From Lysobacter prati (GTDB lineage: Bacteria > Pseudomonadota > Gammaproteobacteria > Xanthomonadales > Xanthomonadaceae), in assembly GCF_009765215.1 (NCBI RefSeq), contig NZ_VLNV01000006.1, forward strand, positions 248,001-312,000: a stretch of 64,000 nt of DNA, written 5' to 3'. Below the pieces are notes generated by a model, which had not been told where the DNA came from, ran no database searches, and was given only the letters and a program-made list of their open reading frames with translations. Below are positions 53,444-62,666 of this stretch, in pieces; position 1 is the first letter of the stretch, and each line of letters begins with the position of its first letter. Both the position numbers and the translations under genes were made by a program.

Positions 53444-54060
53444 CCGCCTGCTGCGATTCTTGCTCGACCCTAGGGTTCGGGGTTCGCGCCACCACCCGCA
53501 TCGTGGGCCTGATTCTCCACTGGCAGTCTCGCTACCTGATCGATCCAGCGCGCGGCTTGGTCTATGGCCGTTTGGCCAAAGTCCTGGGGCGCGACTACGG
53601 CGATGGCTACATCCGGTTGGGGTGGTCCGCTAATCAATCCGGGCATCAGTACGCCCATCGCTTGATCTGGGAGACCGTGAACGGGCCGATTCCGGACGGG
53701 CATTACATTGACCATCGGAACGGAAAGAGGGCTGACAACCGAATCCGCAACCTGGAAGCGGTAACGCCGACCGAGAACCTGCTGCGCGCTCTGGACAAGG
53801 GTCGCGTGCCGACTGGCGACCTTCGTTCCGACGCCAAGCTCACTGCAGAGCAGGTCTGCGAGATCCGCCGCACTGCTCGCACCATCCCCGCAAGCCAGTG
53901 GGCGACGGAGCTGGGGCTGGATCCGAGGACGGTTCGAGATGCTCGAGCGAGGCGCTCGTGGCGTCACATCTGCTGCCACCGAGATGGCACTGCCTCGGCC
54001 CGTCCGGCGCGTCGCTCGAGCCGCCGCCGCCGTCGCACCACGCCCAAGGAGGCCGGCTAA
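53440..54060 (+). CDS. HNH homing-type endonuclease
   Basis: A 206-residue protein with an HNH_3-type nuclease domain (about 65-115): YAHRLIWETVNGPIPDGHYI, DHRNGKRADNRIRNLEAVTP. A C-terminal helix-turn-helix-like segment follows (EQVCEIRRTARTIPASQWAT) and a basic tail. Such free-standing HNH proteins in phages nick DNA at specific sites and spread themselves. The start at 53440 overlaps the upstream TGA. The stop TAA overlaps the next ATG. Confidence 0.85.
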   Translation: MTACCDSCSTLGFGVRATTRIVGLILHWQSRYLIDPARGLVYGRLAKVLGRDYGDGYIRLGWSANQSGHQYAHRLIWETVNGPIPDGHYIDHRNGKRADNRIRNLEAVTPTENLLRALDKGRVPTGDLRSDAKLTAEQVCEIRRTARTIPASQWATELGLDPRTVRDARARRSWRHICCHRDGTASARPARRSSRRRRRTTPKEAG

Positions 54061-54350
54061 TGGCTGGCCCGAACCTTACCGGCCGGCGCTGCCAATGCAC
54101 GGCCTGCGGCGATCTGTTCAACAGCGAATCGGCCTTCGACCGCCACCGAGTCGGCGACTTCGCCGGCTTGGGTGGGATCAACACCCGTAGGTGTCTGACA
54201 ACTGCCGAACTCCTGGCCGCTGGCTTGAGCCGGAACGGGGCAGGCGCATGGATCACGGGCGTATTTCTGCGTGTCACCGAGGCGCATAAACAGGGCCCGC
54301 AGGGTGTGGGCGCCACCACCATAGCGGAGGCGACCAATGGCCCCTTCTAA
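54060..54350 (+). CDS. Zinc-finger-like early protein
   Basis: A 96-residue protein whose N-terminal half has CQCTACGDLFNSESAFDRHR and INTRRCLT, giving a Cys-Cys-His-Cys arrangement as in small phage zinc-finger proteins. The C-terminal half reads TEAHKQGPQGVG. It probably binds nucleic acid. It starts at 54060 (TAATG overlap) and overlaps the next gene by 14 bases. Confidence 0.7.
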   Translation: MAGPNLTGRRCQCTACGDLFNSESAFDRHRVGDFAGLGGINTRRCLTTAELLAAGLSRNGAGAWITGVFLRVTEAHKQGPQGVGATTIAEATNGPF

Positions 54351-54534
54351 CCCGGCTGTGAAGGGTCGCATCGCCGAGTTGGCTGCGCGCACTGGCGAGC
54401 AATTGCGGGAGCTTGATCGCGAGCCATCGGCCGATCGCTGCGACCGAATGCTGACCGCGCTCCGAGAACTCTCCGACCACATCGACCGCTTCCGATCCGG
54501 ACTGCTCATGGGCAGTCCACCGGAAGGCTGCTGA
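54337..54534 (+). CDS. Small helical early protein
   Basis: A 65-residue protein, MAPSNPAVKGRIAELAARTG, then ELDREPSADRCDRMLTALRE with an amphipathic helix. The role is unknown. GGAGG precedes the ATG at good spacing. It overlaps the zinc-finger gene. Confidence 0.6.
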   Translation: MAPSNPAVKGRIAELAARTGEQLRELDREPSADRCDRMLTALRELSDHIDRFRSGLLMGSPPEGC

Positions 54535-54549
54535 GCGCCGGGGGGCGAT

Positions 54550-55017
54550 ATGGCAACCACTGGGAAAAAGCGCGAGCGCTTCAAAGGCCGCGGCCAGCAC
54601 TCCTACCTGGGCATCCCGCACTACATCCTGCGATCGCCGGAGTTCGGGAGTCTCCGGCCGGCTGCGGTGAAGCTGCTCATCGAGTTGGCTGCAAAGTACA
54701 ACGGCAGCAACAACGGTGACCTGTCCGCCGTCTTCAAGGAGCTCCGCGATCGCGGATGGAAAAGCCCAGGCACACTCAACCAAGCGCTCAAGGAGCTGTT
54801 GGCTGCGGATTGGTTCGTCTGTTCCCGCCACGGCGGGAAGAACCGCTGCTCCCTTTACGGCATCACCTGGTGGCCGATCGACCACTGTGACGGAAAGCTT
54901 GAGATCAAGGCCGAGAAAGTCGCCTCCCACGCCTGGCAGAAAACGAAATCTGTAGTCGGTATTCGTACCAATGTAGTCGCTATTCGTACTAATGGTGACC
55001 AGCAGGAGGCTGCTTGA
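54550..55017 (+). CDS. Putative replication-initiation-type winged-helix protein
   Basis: A 155-residue protein. Residues 15-105 look like a winged helix used by plasmid and phage replication proteins: SYLGIPHYILRSPEFGSLRP, AAVKLLIELAAKYNGSNNGD, WKSPGTLNQALKELLAADWF, CSLYGITWWPID. The last 25 residues (SVVGIRTNVVAIRTN) are encoded by two of the 16-bp iterons, so the binding sites overlap the gene that may encode their binder. I infer a replication role from this arrangement. Confidence 0.6.
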   Translation: MATTGKKRERFKGRGQHSYLGIPHYILRSPEFGSLRPAAVKLLIELAAKYNGSNNGDLSAVFKELRDRGWKSPGTLNQALKELLAADWFVCSRHGGKNRCSLYGITWWPIDHCDGKLEIKAEKVASHAWQKTKSVVGIRTNVVAIRTNGDQQEAA

Positions 55018-55085
55018 TGGCCTCATTAGTCGCTATTCGTACTAGTCAGCCCTTTTTGGCGCTCTCTATTAGTCGCTATTCGTAC
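54953..55085. repeat. Iteron array TAGTCGCTATTCGTAC, candidate replication origin
   Basis: Four direct copies of a 16-bp sequence start at 54953 (TAGTCGGTATTCGTAC, one mismatch), 54974, 55027 and 55070. The first two are 21 bases apart, two helical turns. Two lie inside the 3' end of the preceding gene and two beyond it. Such iterons are typical binding sites of replication initiators in plasmids and phages. Confidence 0.7.
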
Positions 55086-55203
55086 ACCTTTATAAGTTAC
55101 CAAGGGGGTGTGGCGGAGCGGGGTGCCTTTGCTCTGGTCCTTCTCGTAGCTCCTGCATGTGGAAGGCCCTTGGAAGGGGCTCTGGAGGGGCTTCGGGCTA
55201 TTG

Positions 55204-55365
55204 GACGCGTGCCCGACGCGTGCCGACGCGTGGAAGGCCAGCCTGCTGCTAGCGATCTGCTAGCACCTGCGTGCGGATGCTTACAGCAATGGTCGGCTCA
55301 ACCCATTGATCCCTCTGGGAACACCTCATGCCACTGGCATGCGTTCGGCATGCGCCTGGCATGCG
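55204..55365. repeat. Further short direct repeats in the candidate origin
   Basis: GACGCGTG occurs at 55204, 55215 and 55225. CTGCTAGC occurs at 55246 and 55257. GGCATGCG occurs at 55336, 55347 and 55358 with an exact 11-bp period. All lie between the iterons and the next gene, in a stretch with no convincing frame. Confidence 0.65.
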
Positions 55366-55407
55366 TTCGCATATCGTCACACTTCGAGCGTTACGCGGAG
55401 GTGCCAG

Positions 55408-56166
55408 TTGCTGGCTAACCTCCCCAAGTGGACGGGCGATGCCTCCAACATCACGGGGCTGGCTCGGAGGCGAAGTGCCTCTGCAGAGACCGGCTCTTGG
55501 GAATCGGACCCAGCCGCAGAGGCCGAGGCGGCCTATCTCAATGGCTCCGCTACCGACCTCCAGCCCGACGCCATCACCCAGCCCGGCGAACAGCTCCGAG
55601 TCTATAACTTGGCCGGGTACGGCGAGCCGCTCCAGCAGAGTGAAGTACTGATCTCGTCAAAGTCGCTGGCGACGGAAGCGGCTGCTTTGGCGTATATGCG
55701 CCGAGGTACTCATGACGTGCGACCGAGCCTACTTCTGCTCATGCAGGCACAGGATCTTGACCAAATCAGCAAGTGCAGACAGTACGCACACAACTACCTG
55801 CGGCAATGGTGCGTGCGCCATGGGTGCCGGTATTCTGAAACTGTGCTCTCCTCGGCGGCGACGGATGGTCTCGCCACTTTCTACCGCCTGCGCGAAGCGC
55901 GGCGGCCTCGTTCTAGCACCCCCGCTTTGGCCACGCCTCCCACTAGAGCAAGGGCCAAGAGCCTCCACCTCCGGGATGACCATTACGGTCAACTTCGGCG
56001 AGTGGCAGTCCATGCCCTTCAAGCTCGTTATCTGGAAGCGCTCATAGACTTTGCGCGGGCCGTAGGCATTGAGCGAGAAAGCTGGGTAGATCGCCGATGC
56101 ACTGGGTCACGGCCATCCGACCGAGTGGACATGCCAGAAGCGTCCCGTTACCAGGAGGCAGCTTGA
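55408..56166 (+). CDS. Hypothetical protein with basic C-terminal helices
   Basis: A 252-residue protein of unknown function starting MLANLPKWTGDASNITGLAR. The TTG at 55408 lies six bases after GGAGG (55397-55401), which decides the start; a longer frame runs into the origin repeats. The C-terminal half (SLHLRDDHYGQLRRVAVHAL; QARYLEALIDFARAVGIERE) is helical and resembles a late-gene or replication regulator. It ends at TGA. Confidence 0.55.
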   Translation: MLANLPKWTGDASNITGLARRRSASAETGSWESDPAAEAEAAYLNGSATDLQPDAITQPGEQLRVYNLAGYGEPLQQSEVLISSKSLATEAAALAYMRRGTHDVRPSLLLLMQAQDLDQISKCRQYAHNYLRQWCVRHGCRYSETVLSSAATDGLATFYRLREARRPRSSTPALATPPTRARAKSLHLRDDHYGQLRRVAVHALQARYLEALIDFARAVGIERESWVDRRCTGSRPSDRVDMPEASRYQEAA

Positions 56167-56227
56167 TCATCGGCGGCGCTATTCGCGTCGCCGATGCAGA
56201 TGGCGGGGTTGCTACGCCTGATCCGGG

Positions 56228-57304
56228 TCATACACCGCACACCGAATCCGCCGAGTAAGGGATGCCATCGTGTGCGCTCTGGGCCCGGTACCATTCGTGC
56301 CATTCGCGGTTGATGAAACATGCCTTTTCGTAGTAGACCTCGCTGCACCACTCGCCTGCTGAGTCGCAGTATGGCGGTGTGCCACAAATGCCTCGCGGGT
56401 TCATCCCCCTGACTCTTTCCTCGCGTGTGCTTACTGAAACGAGTTCAAAGTTTGGCGCTGGCGCATCCAACTTCGCGCATGGTAAGAGCTGGCTCGCCGT
56501 CCCGCCGGCCCAGTAGGCCTTAGTGCCGAGGTGCATGCCGTCCAGATGGAGAACGTGGCGCGGTGGAGTAGTCGGAGTAGTCGGCGGGGTCGCGTCCTTA
56601 ACAAACTGCTCCGGGAAACTGTAAAGGTACGAGGTAAGCGTTGTCACAGCCGTTACTGATCCGCCAGGAAAGACTTTGAAATTTGTGCCGTTCCTCAGTA
56701 CATCGACAGGATCTCTTGTGCAATTGATCAAGACTTCTCGGTTAAGTGGCAGGTCTTTAGGGGTGCCTGACTGCGGGATTGGTTTACAGGAAAGTCCTGC
56801 GTTCTCCTTCGAGTGCACGAAGACGTCTGTCAACTGTTCCACGGTACCGGTGCGATTCGTCAGTAACAATTGAATTGTCTGGTCGGACGTATGGCGAACT
56901 TCGGTGTCTAGCTTGTTCGATTTTGCTTCTATGCAGGAGGCCCAGTTCTGCACGCTGGGTACGGAAACTGATCTATTGATCTGTTCTGCGACGAGGCGAT
57001 ACGCGTCGAGTCTCGAGTTGTCCTTGCACCATTGAGTGGTGTTTGAGTCAGTGAAGCTGAAGCCAATCGGTACCGCCTCTACCAGTACATCCATGCCTGC
57101 GCCGGTGCTGTCTGTGGATGCATGACACTTCTTCGAGTAAACCCATGCCTTCTTGTCTTCGTCAGAGTACTGATAGAAGTAATTGTTGGCAGCGTAGACC
57201 AGAACATCCCGGCACCTGTCGTCGTCCGCGGCCCGACCGATCACGGGGGTGAGGAATCCTGCTATGAGCAGAAATATCCCTAGTGTCGTCATTCGTCGTG
57301 ACAT
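56228..57304 (-). CDS. Secreted cysteine-rich protein of unknown function
   Basis: A 358-residue protein with a signal peptide (about 1-25: LGIFLLIAGFLTPVIGRAAD). The mature part has at least twelve cysteines, probably paired (CRDVLVY; KKCHAS; WCKDNS; CIEAKS; CKPIP; CTRDP; ICGTPPYC; WCSEV; ACFIN; CGV), and a Thr/Pro linker (TPPTTPTTPPRH). GGGAG precedes the ATG. It runs against the late genes and has lower GC, typical of a lysogenic-conversion gene. It may act at the cell surface or outside; no domain is recognised. Confidence 0.75.
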   Translation of the reverse strand: MSRRMTTLGIFLLIAGFLTPVIGRAADDDRCRDVLVYAANNYFYQYSDEDKKAWVYSKKCHASTDSTGAGMDVLVEAVPIGFSFTDSNTTQWCKDNSRLDAYRLVAEQINRSVSVPSVQNWASCIEAKSNKLDTEVRHTSDQTIQLLLTNRTGTVEQLTDVFVHSKENAGLSCKPIPQSGTPKDLPLNREVLINCTRDPVDVLRNGTNFKVFPGGSVTAVTTLTSYLYSFPEQFVKDATPPTTPTTPPRHVLHLDGMHLGTKAYWAGGTASQLLPCAKLDAPAPNFELVSVSTREERVRGMNPRGICGTPPYCDSAGEWCSEVYYEKACFINREWHEWYRAQSAHDGIPYSADSVCGV

Positions 57305-57722
57305 GTTTGCTTGCTCCCTTTCGTCGAGGTTGTTGACGCTTCCCTTGCGCAGGGGCGGCGTCAGTTAGCCCAACGCGTGCTTCAGGTAGGGGCGGTCACA
57401 GAGATGGGCTGGCAGATTTCTCGAGGGACGCTTTGACGACCTGTCGGGAGTGATCCTCACCCCAGAATCGCCATACTCGTATACGGAAAAGCTAATCGCC
57501 CCCCGGCCTTAACTTCCCCGGTGCTGGCCCCGGCAACGACCAGCAAGAAACTTGATGACCTGAGCAGCCGTCCCTGGCGGGAGGCGTTTCTCGGGCACCT
57601 CGCGAGAAACCGCGCCCGTCGGTCTATCCGGGCAGTCCCGCCAGCCCCGTCAGGCTCAAGACGACCGAAGCCGCCCCGGTATAAGGGCGGCGCCTCTCTC
57701 ACCCTAATGGCAGGGACTTTCA
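57305..57722. other. Interval before the late genes; possible gene remnant
   Basis: One frame ends FDDLSGVILTPESPYSYTEK plus LIAPRP at TAA (57510-57512) and looks like a protein C-terminus. Followed upstream it meets TAG at 57387 and 57366. It may be the end of a late gene cut by a deletion. The last part of the interval (57513-57722) contains AGGGA (57711-57715), the ribosome-binding site for the next gene, and no clear frame. Confidence 0.35.
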
Positions 57723-59483
57723 ATGCTCAGCAACACCCCTTTGATTGGGCTTCTCGCTCCAGACCTCGAATAGGCGCCTCGGAATCAGATCGCCTCCGGC
57801 CTACTCGCGTACAAGCCACCGAGCTGGCGCACGAAGCTCGCAGACCGTCTCATCCCGAACGCGAGCGCGTACTCCGAAGACGACAAGAACGCGATGGTGC
57901 GTCAGGGCCTGCTTCACGCCGGCCTGTCGATGCTCCAAGCCCGCGGCGGCTTCGGCAATGCCCTGGGCGAAGGGATGCAGTCCGGCCTTCTAGCGATGAA
58001 CCAAAGCGCCGATGACATGGTCAACGACCACTACCGCCAGGCCATGATGCAGCGGACGATGCAGGGCGCGGATCGGAACGCGAGGGCCGAGGAGCTTGCC
58101 TCCCGCGCCTTCGGACCTGACGGTAAGCCCAACATGCCTGTCATTCGCGAGCTTGCAACGGTCAATCCTGAGATGGCCAAGTCTCTTCTTGAGCTCGGCC
58201 AGCCCGAGCAAGAGAACTGGTCGCCGACGGAAATCCCCGACCCGAATAATCCGAACAACGTGCTGAGTGTCCTACACAACGGGCATGGAAAGTTCGCCTA
58301 TCCCGATGGCACTCCCGTCTTCGGGGGCGCAGCTGCCGCGGCCCCGGCAGGTCCGCAGAGGACCGGCGGTCTGCTGGGTGACGCGGTGTAGACTCAGATG
58401 CCTAACGCTGGCCTCCTGAGTGGCGCGGTGGAGCGTGTCGAATCGGCCGGCAACCCATACGCGGTGTCCCCGAAGGGTGCCATTGGTCCGATGCAGACTA
58501 TGCCCACGACGCTCCAGGATCCCGGCTATGGCGTGGCACCAGCGCGCGACAACTCGGTCGAGGAGTGGCGGCGGGTTGGTCAGGACTATCTGAAGGCGAT
58601 GACCGATCGATACGGCATTACCGGCGGCCTGGCTGCCTACAACTGGGGCCCAGGCAATTGGGATCGCGCCTTGGCGTCGAACAACAACGACGTAAACGCA
58701 GCTCTCAAGACCGCGCCTGCTGAAACTCGTGCGTACGTCCCCAAGGTGATGGGGCTGACGGGCGATAGCGAAGGGGCGGCAGCTACGCCGCCGACCAGCC
58801 GCTTTAGCCGTCCACGATTCAAGCCGGAAGGCGAGGGCAGCGGGATGGGCACGATTCCCTCCGGCTATCGCCTCGCGCTAGACGGGAAGTCTCTTGAGCC
58901 GATCCCCGGTGGCCCGGCCGACCGCAGGAACAACCCCACCCCGTCGGACCTGTCGAAGGCCGAGATGGCGATGCGCAAGGAAGTCACGGACCGAGTGAAG
59001 GATCAGCGCGACGTCCTGACGATGTACCAGAAGGTTCAGGGCGCAGCGCAGCAGCCGAGCGCAGCAAACGATCTGGCGATGATCTTCGCCTACATGAAGA
59101 TGCTCGACCCGGGCTCGGTGGTGCGCGAGCAGGAATTCGCGAACGCTCAGAATGCTGCGGGCGTCCCGGACCAGGTGCGGAATGCCTACAACAAGGCGCT
59201 GCGTGGCGAGCGACTGAACCCGGAACAGCGGAATCAGTTCCTCTCGTCCGCGCATCAGATTGCGGACATTGCCGGCAAGCAGATCACCGACGTTGCACGG
59301 GAGTACCAGACGAGCGCCGACGAGTACGGGTATGACGCGCGTCGAGCAACGGGCTTTGCAGACTTCCGAGGCGTGCAGGGCACCGTCAGTTCGGCTGGTG
59401 CGCCCGCGGCCGGCGATGTCTAGGACGGACACCGATTCAAGGGCGGCAACCCGGCGGATCCGAACAACTGGGAGAAGCTGTAA
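57723..59483 (+). CDS. Internal-virion protein with transglycosylase domain, three in-frame TAG codons
   Basis: Reading through TAG at 57771, 58389 and 59421 gives 586 residues ending at TAA (59481). The N-terminal part (MLSNTPLIGLLAPDLE, then LLAYKPPSWRTKLADRLIPN) and a helical region precede a lytic transglycosylase domain (VERVESAGNPYAVSPKGAIG; GPMQTMPTTLQDPGYG; YNWGPGNWDRAL). The last residues DGHRFKGGNPADPNNWEKL match the usual C-terminus of this podovirus family and lie after the third TAG. AGGGA precedes the ATG at 57723. TAATG couples it to the next gene. The protein would enter the host with the DNA and open peptidoglycan. Confidence 0.75.
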
Positions 59484-61573
59484 TGGCAGGCCCGTGGGAA
59501 AAGTATCAGGCGCAGCCGGAGCCGGTACAGCCAAAGGCTGACGGCCCGTGGACTCGCTACCAGGCGAAGCAACCGGAGGCGGCGGCCGTACCAGTTCCTC
59601 CGCCCCCGATGGAGCGTGGGGTAAAGCGCGACCTTGGCCTCAGCGCACGAAACGTGGTTGAGGGCGTCGGTGATTTGGTGGGCATCGTGGCCGACCCTTT
59701 CATCCATGCTTACAACTGGCTGGGCGAGAAAGGCCCGACCACCAAGAGCCTGATCATTGGACAGCCTGAGCGCCGCTGGGACCGCCAGGCGACGACTCGT
59801 GAAGGTTGGGGCCAGGTGCTCGACAACATGGGCGTGCCGCGCCCAGAGACCGCGTCTGAGCGCGTGCAGGCTGATGTGGGCCGCGCAATCACCGGAACCG
59901 CTCTGACGATGGGTGTCGGCGGCGTGCTTAATGCTGGCCGCGGCGCCGCAACAAGTCCGACTATTGCGAACCGTATTGGCGACTTCCTGACCGTCTAGCC
60001 CGCTCTGCAGACCATCAGCACGGCCACGGGCGCCGGCGCAGCGTCTATCGCACGAGAAAAGGGCTATGGCCCTGGTACTCAGCTAGCAGCTGGCTTGGTG
60101 GGTGGATTGTCGCCGGGCGCCATCAGCACTGGCACCGCAGCTGCGACGCGCGGACTCGTGCGCGGCCAGTCCGGGGCGGACATGCGGCGAACGATCGAAG
60201 ACTTCGCCCAGGTCGGTGCCGAGCCTTCGGTGGGGTAGGCGTCGGGCAATCGCGCTATCCAAGGCGTGGAGAACCTTCTGGGCGGCGCGCCGACCAGCGC
60301 AGGCGTGATCGATCGGTTCGCCCGGAAGCAGGCCGCAGATATCGGCGAAGGCCTGCAGGCGAACGCCGACGGGTTCTATCGGAATGCGAGCGCCGAGCGT
60401 GCGGGCCGCGCGGCAGAACGAGGCGTCAATGTCTTCGCCAAGGGCGTGGAGGCAAAACGCGACGAACTGTATGGCGCCGCCGATGCTTTGATCCCGCCGG
60501 AGACCTTGGTCCCAATGAGCCGGACGCGCGCTGCTCTCGCGGAGCTGACCGCGGTGCCGAAAGGTGCTCCGGCAACTGGAGAGCAATTCGTCAACCCACG
60601 AATCCGGTCGCTTGCCGAGAGCATCGAGCAGGACGTGATCGCATCCAGAACGGCGGGCCCTCTGGGAACGCTTGCGCCAACGTAGGGAGGTCTTGGCTAC
60701 CAAACGGTGCGAGACATCCGCACGAACATCGGTCGTGACCTGGCGGATTTCTCACTCTCGAACGATCGCCCGACTAAGCAACTGAAGCAGGTCTACGCGG
60801 CGCTTTCTCAGGACCTGGACGAGGCGGCGAAGGCTCAGGGCCCGAAGGCCACCCAGGCGATGAGCCGCGCCAACAATTACTACAAGATGAGCGCGGCCCG
60901 GCTAGATCAGTTGGAGCGCGTGGTGGACAAGAACGGTGGCCCGGAGAGGGTCTATAACGCCGTCATGGCCGGCACCAAGGATGGTGGCACTACCCTGCGT
61001 GCTGTCATGCAGTCGCTGGACAGGGAAGGGCAGCGCGCGATCACCGGCGCGGTGTTGAAGCGGATGGGGTTGGCTCCTGCCGGTCAGCAGGGAGCGGAGG
61101 GCGCCGAGTTCAGCGCCCAAGCGTTCCTAACCAACTGGAACAAGATCAGCCCAGAGGCAAGGCATGCGCTGTTTGATCGACACGGCGCGTCGTTCTCAAA
61201 GGACATGGATCGGATTGCCCGTGTGGCCGAGAACATCAAGACGGGCGCTCAGGTGTATGCCAATCCGCCAGGGACGGCGAACAAGGTCGCGGCTTACACC
61301 TACGGAGCTGCGCTGGTCGGCTCGCTGTTTAGCGGGGGTACGACCGGCCTTTTGGCGGCTGGCGCAGGGCTGAACCTGCTGGCCCGAGGTCTCACGAAGC
61401 CTTGGGTGGTGCGGTGGCTAGCGGACTCCACCAAGGTGCCGGTGGGCAGTGCCGCGGCGTCGCTGTAGACGCTCCGGAGCGTGGGCCAAATGAACGGAGA
61501 CGAGGAAACGGTGCAGCTCGCTGACGAGTTGCTCAGAGAGCAAGGAAGAACGTCGCCACCCCGCCAACTATAA
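59483..61573 (+). CDS. Internal-virion / DNA-ejection protein, four in-frame TAG codons
   Basis: Reading through TAG at 59996, 60236, 60683 and 61466 gives 696 residues ending at TAA (61571). The start MAGPWEKYQAQPEPVQPK, repeated as DGPWTRYQAK, is typical of podovirus ejection proteins. Downstream helical parts (SVGxASGNRAIQGVENLLGG; QTVRDIRTNIGRDLADFS; FLTNWNKISPEARHALFD) resemble internal virion proteins, and a hydrophobic region (VAAYTYGAALVGSLFSGGTT) lies near the end. After the fourth TAG the tail TLRSVGQMNGDEETVQLADE is plausible. All segments are in one frame with no frameshift. Confidence 0.72.
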
Positions 61574-61667
61574 GGACGGCGGCTACCCCAAACCAAAGAG
61601 CCACCTTCCACCCGTCGCTAGGTTCGCGGGCGTGGTCTAGCCAGTCCTTCTTTTGCCAGTCGGTCAT
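61533..61667 (-). CDS. Small membrane protein antisense to the late gene end
   Basis: A 44-residue protein: MTDWQKKDWLDHAREPSDGW, then a membrane helix VALWFGVAAVLIVGGVATFF. The layout recalls phage holin-like or inner-membrane proteins. Its 3' end overlaps the 3' end of the amber-containing gene by 41 bases. The overlap could mean that one of the two ends is not real, though convergent overlap is not rare in phages. Confidence 0.55.
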   Translation of the reverse strand: MTDWQKKDWLDHAREPSDGWKVALWFGVAAVLIVGGVATFFLAL

Positions 61668-61731
61668 CTCGGGGGCTCTCAACTAGGGCGCCCCGAGCCT
61701 AGCACGCCACAACAGATTGAGAGGTTTTGAC

Positions 61732-62043
61732 ATGTCGGACGTTGCAGAAAGTAGAAATGAGTAGATGGGCAAGGGTCAGGAACCGACCCCCGTGGATGGG
61801 GCAAGCCCGCTGACCGTGGACCAAGCCCTGCTGCTCTGGGGCAGCTGCCCGGACTGGCTCTGCAAGGCCCTCGCTGGCCTGATGGATCGGCAGGATGCTC
61901 TGGCGAACCTGATGGTCGGGGACTAGTTGCGGATCTTGGAAGAGGCCATCTATTCCCTTGCGGACCGTATCCACAGGATCGAGCTGGCTTTGGTCGAAAC
62001 GGAGACGGGCATGACAAGGGCGAAAGACTCCACGTCGCATTGA
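61732..62043 (+). CDS. Small late protein with two in-frame TAG codons
   Basis: Reading through TAG at 61762 and 61924 gives 103 residues ending at TGA (62041). It starts MSDVAESRNE, continues TVDQALLLWGSCPDWLCKAL, AGLMDRQDALANLMVGD, and after the second TAG LRILEEAIYSLADRIHRIEL. The continuous helical pattern across the second TAG supports a single protein. GAGAGG lies before the ATG at good spacing. The function is unknown; the position suggests a late accessory gene. Confidence 0.65.
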
Positions 62044-62124
62044 GCAGTTGGGGCGCAAAGGCCGGCGCTTGTCGGTCCTTTCCGACGCGGGCAACATGCC
62101 TGCTTCTATCTCGGGCAGACCACC

Positions 62125-62601
62125 TTGCGCGCCACACTCTGTTCTCACTGCCAGAAGTACACGCCACCAGAGATCCCCGACTGTCTCGCATGCGGAGCCG
62201 CCTTAGGGGTGCAGGCGCCTCAGGTTTCCCCGGGGAAACCAGACCTGATTCGCCTCAAAGTCACGACCGCCAAAGAAGCGCGCCTGGCAATCAGCCAGTT
62301 GCGGTTGAGGAAGAAGGAGCTGGCCTTAGAGCGCACTGGTTTAGTGGCACAGTCGAAGGAAACTCACGCTACTCACGGGCACGAGGTTCGGACTCGCTCC
62401 CCGCTAGTCCGGAGGGGGGGAGTCCTAGCTGGGGTCGTCCGCGCGCTGCAGCTAGCCAGTCGCGAGTTCGCCAGAGGTGGATTGGGGGCCGATATCGCTT
62501 CGATTGACCGCGAGAAGATGCGGATAGACCGGGCACAGCTAGCGATCGATGAGGCGATAGTTGAGCTGCAGGGGTTCATCGCCTCGAGCCGGACGGGTTG
62601 A
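62125..62601 (+). CDS. Zinc-ribbon protein with coiled-coil region
   Basis: A 158-residue protein with two CxxC pairs at the start (LCSHCQKYTPPEIPDCLACG), a zinc ribbon, followed by helical segments (KEARLAISQLRLRKKELALE; DIASIDREKMRIDRAQLAID). No ATG fits; TTG at 62125 is the only start codon after an in-frame TGA, and no Shine-Dalgarno is seen, so the start is uncertain. The frame is clean to TGA. Confidence 0.5.
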   Translation: MRATLCSHCQKYTPPEIPDCLACGAALGVQAPQVSPGKPDLIRLKVTTAKEARLAISQLRLRKKELALERTGLVAQSKETHATHGHEVRTRSPLVRRGGVLAGVVRALQLASREFARGGLGADIASIDREKMRIDRAQLAIDEAIVELQGFIASSRTG

Positions 62602-62666
62602 AAAACAATCAACGTCAATCAATTCGGGCGGGGACCGGCGAATAAAGTAACGGTCAAATATTGCCG

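Noticed and set aside
55014-55418. 134-residue frame in the origin region
   Set aside because: It runs through iterons and tandem repeats, has no ribosome-binding site and reads as low-complexity; better seen as non-coding.
57521-58015. 164-residue plus-strand frame overlapping the first amber gene
   Set aside because: Basic low-complexity sequence out of frame with the recognisable virion protein; no start signal.
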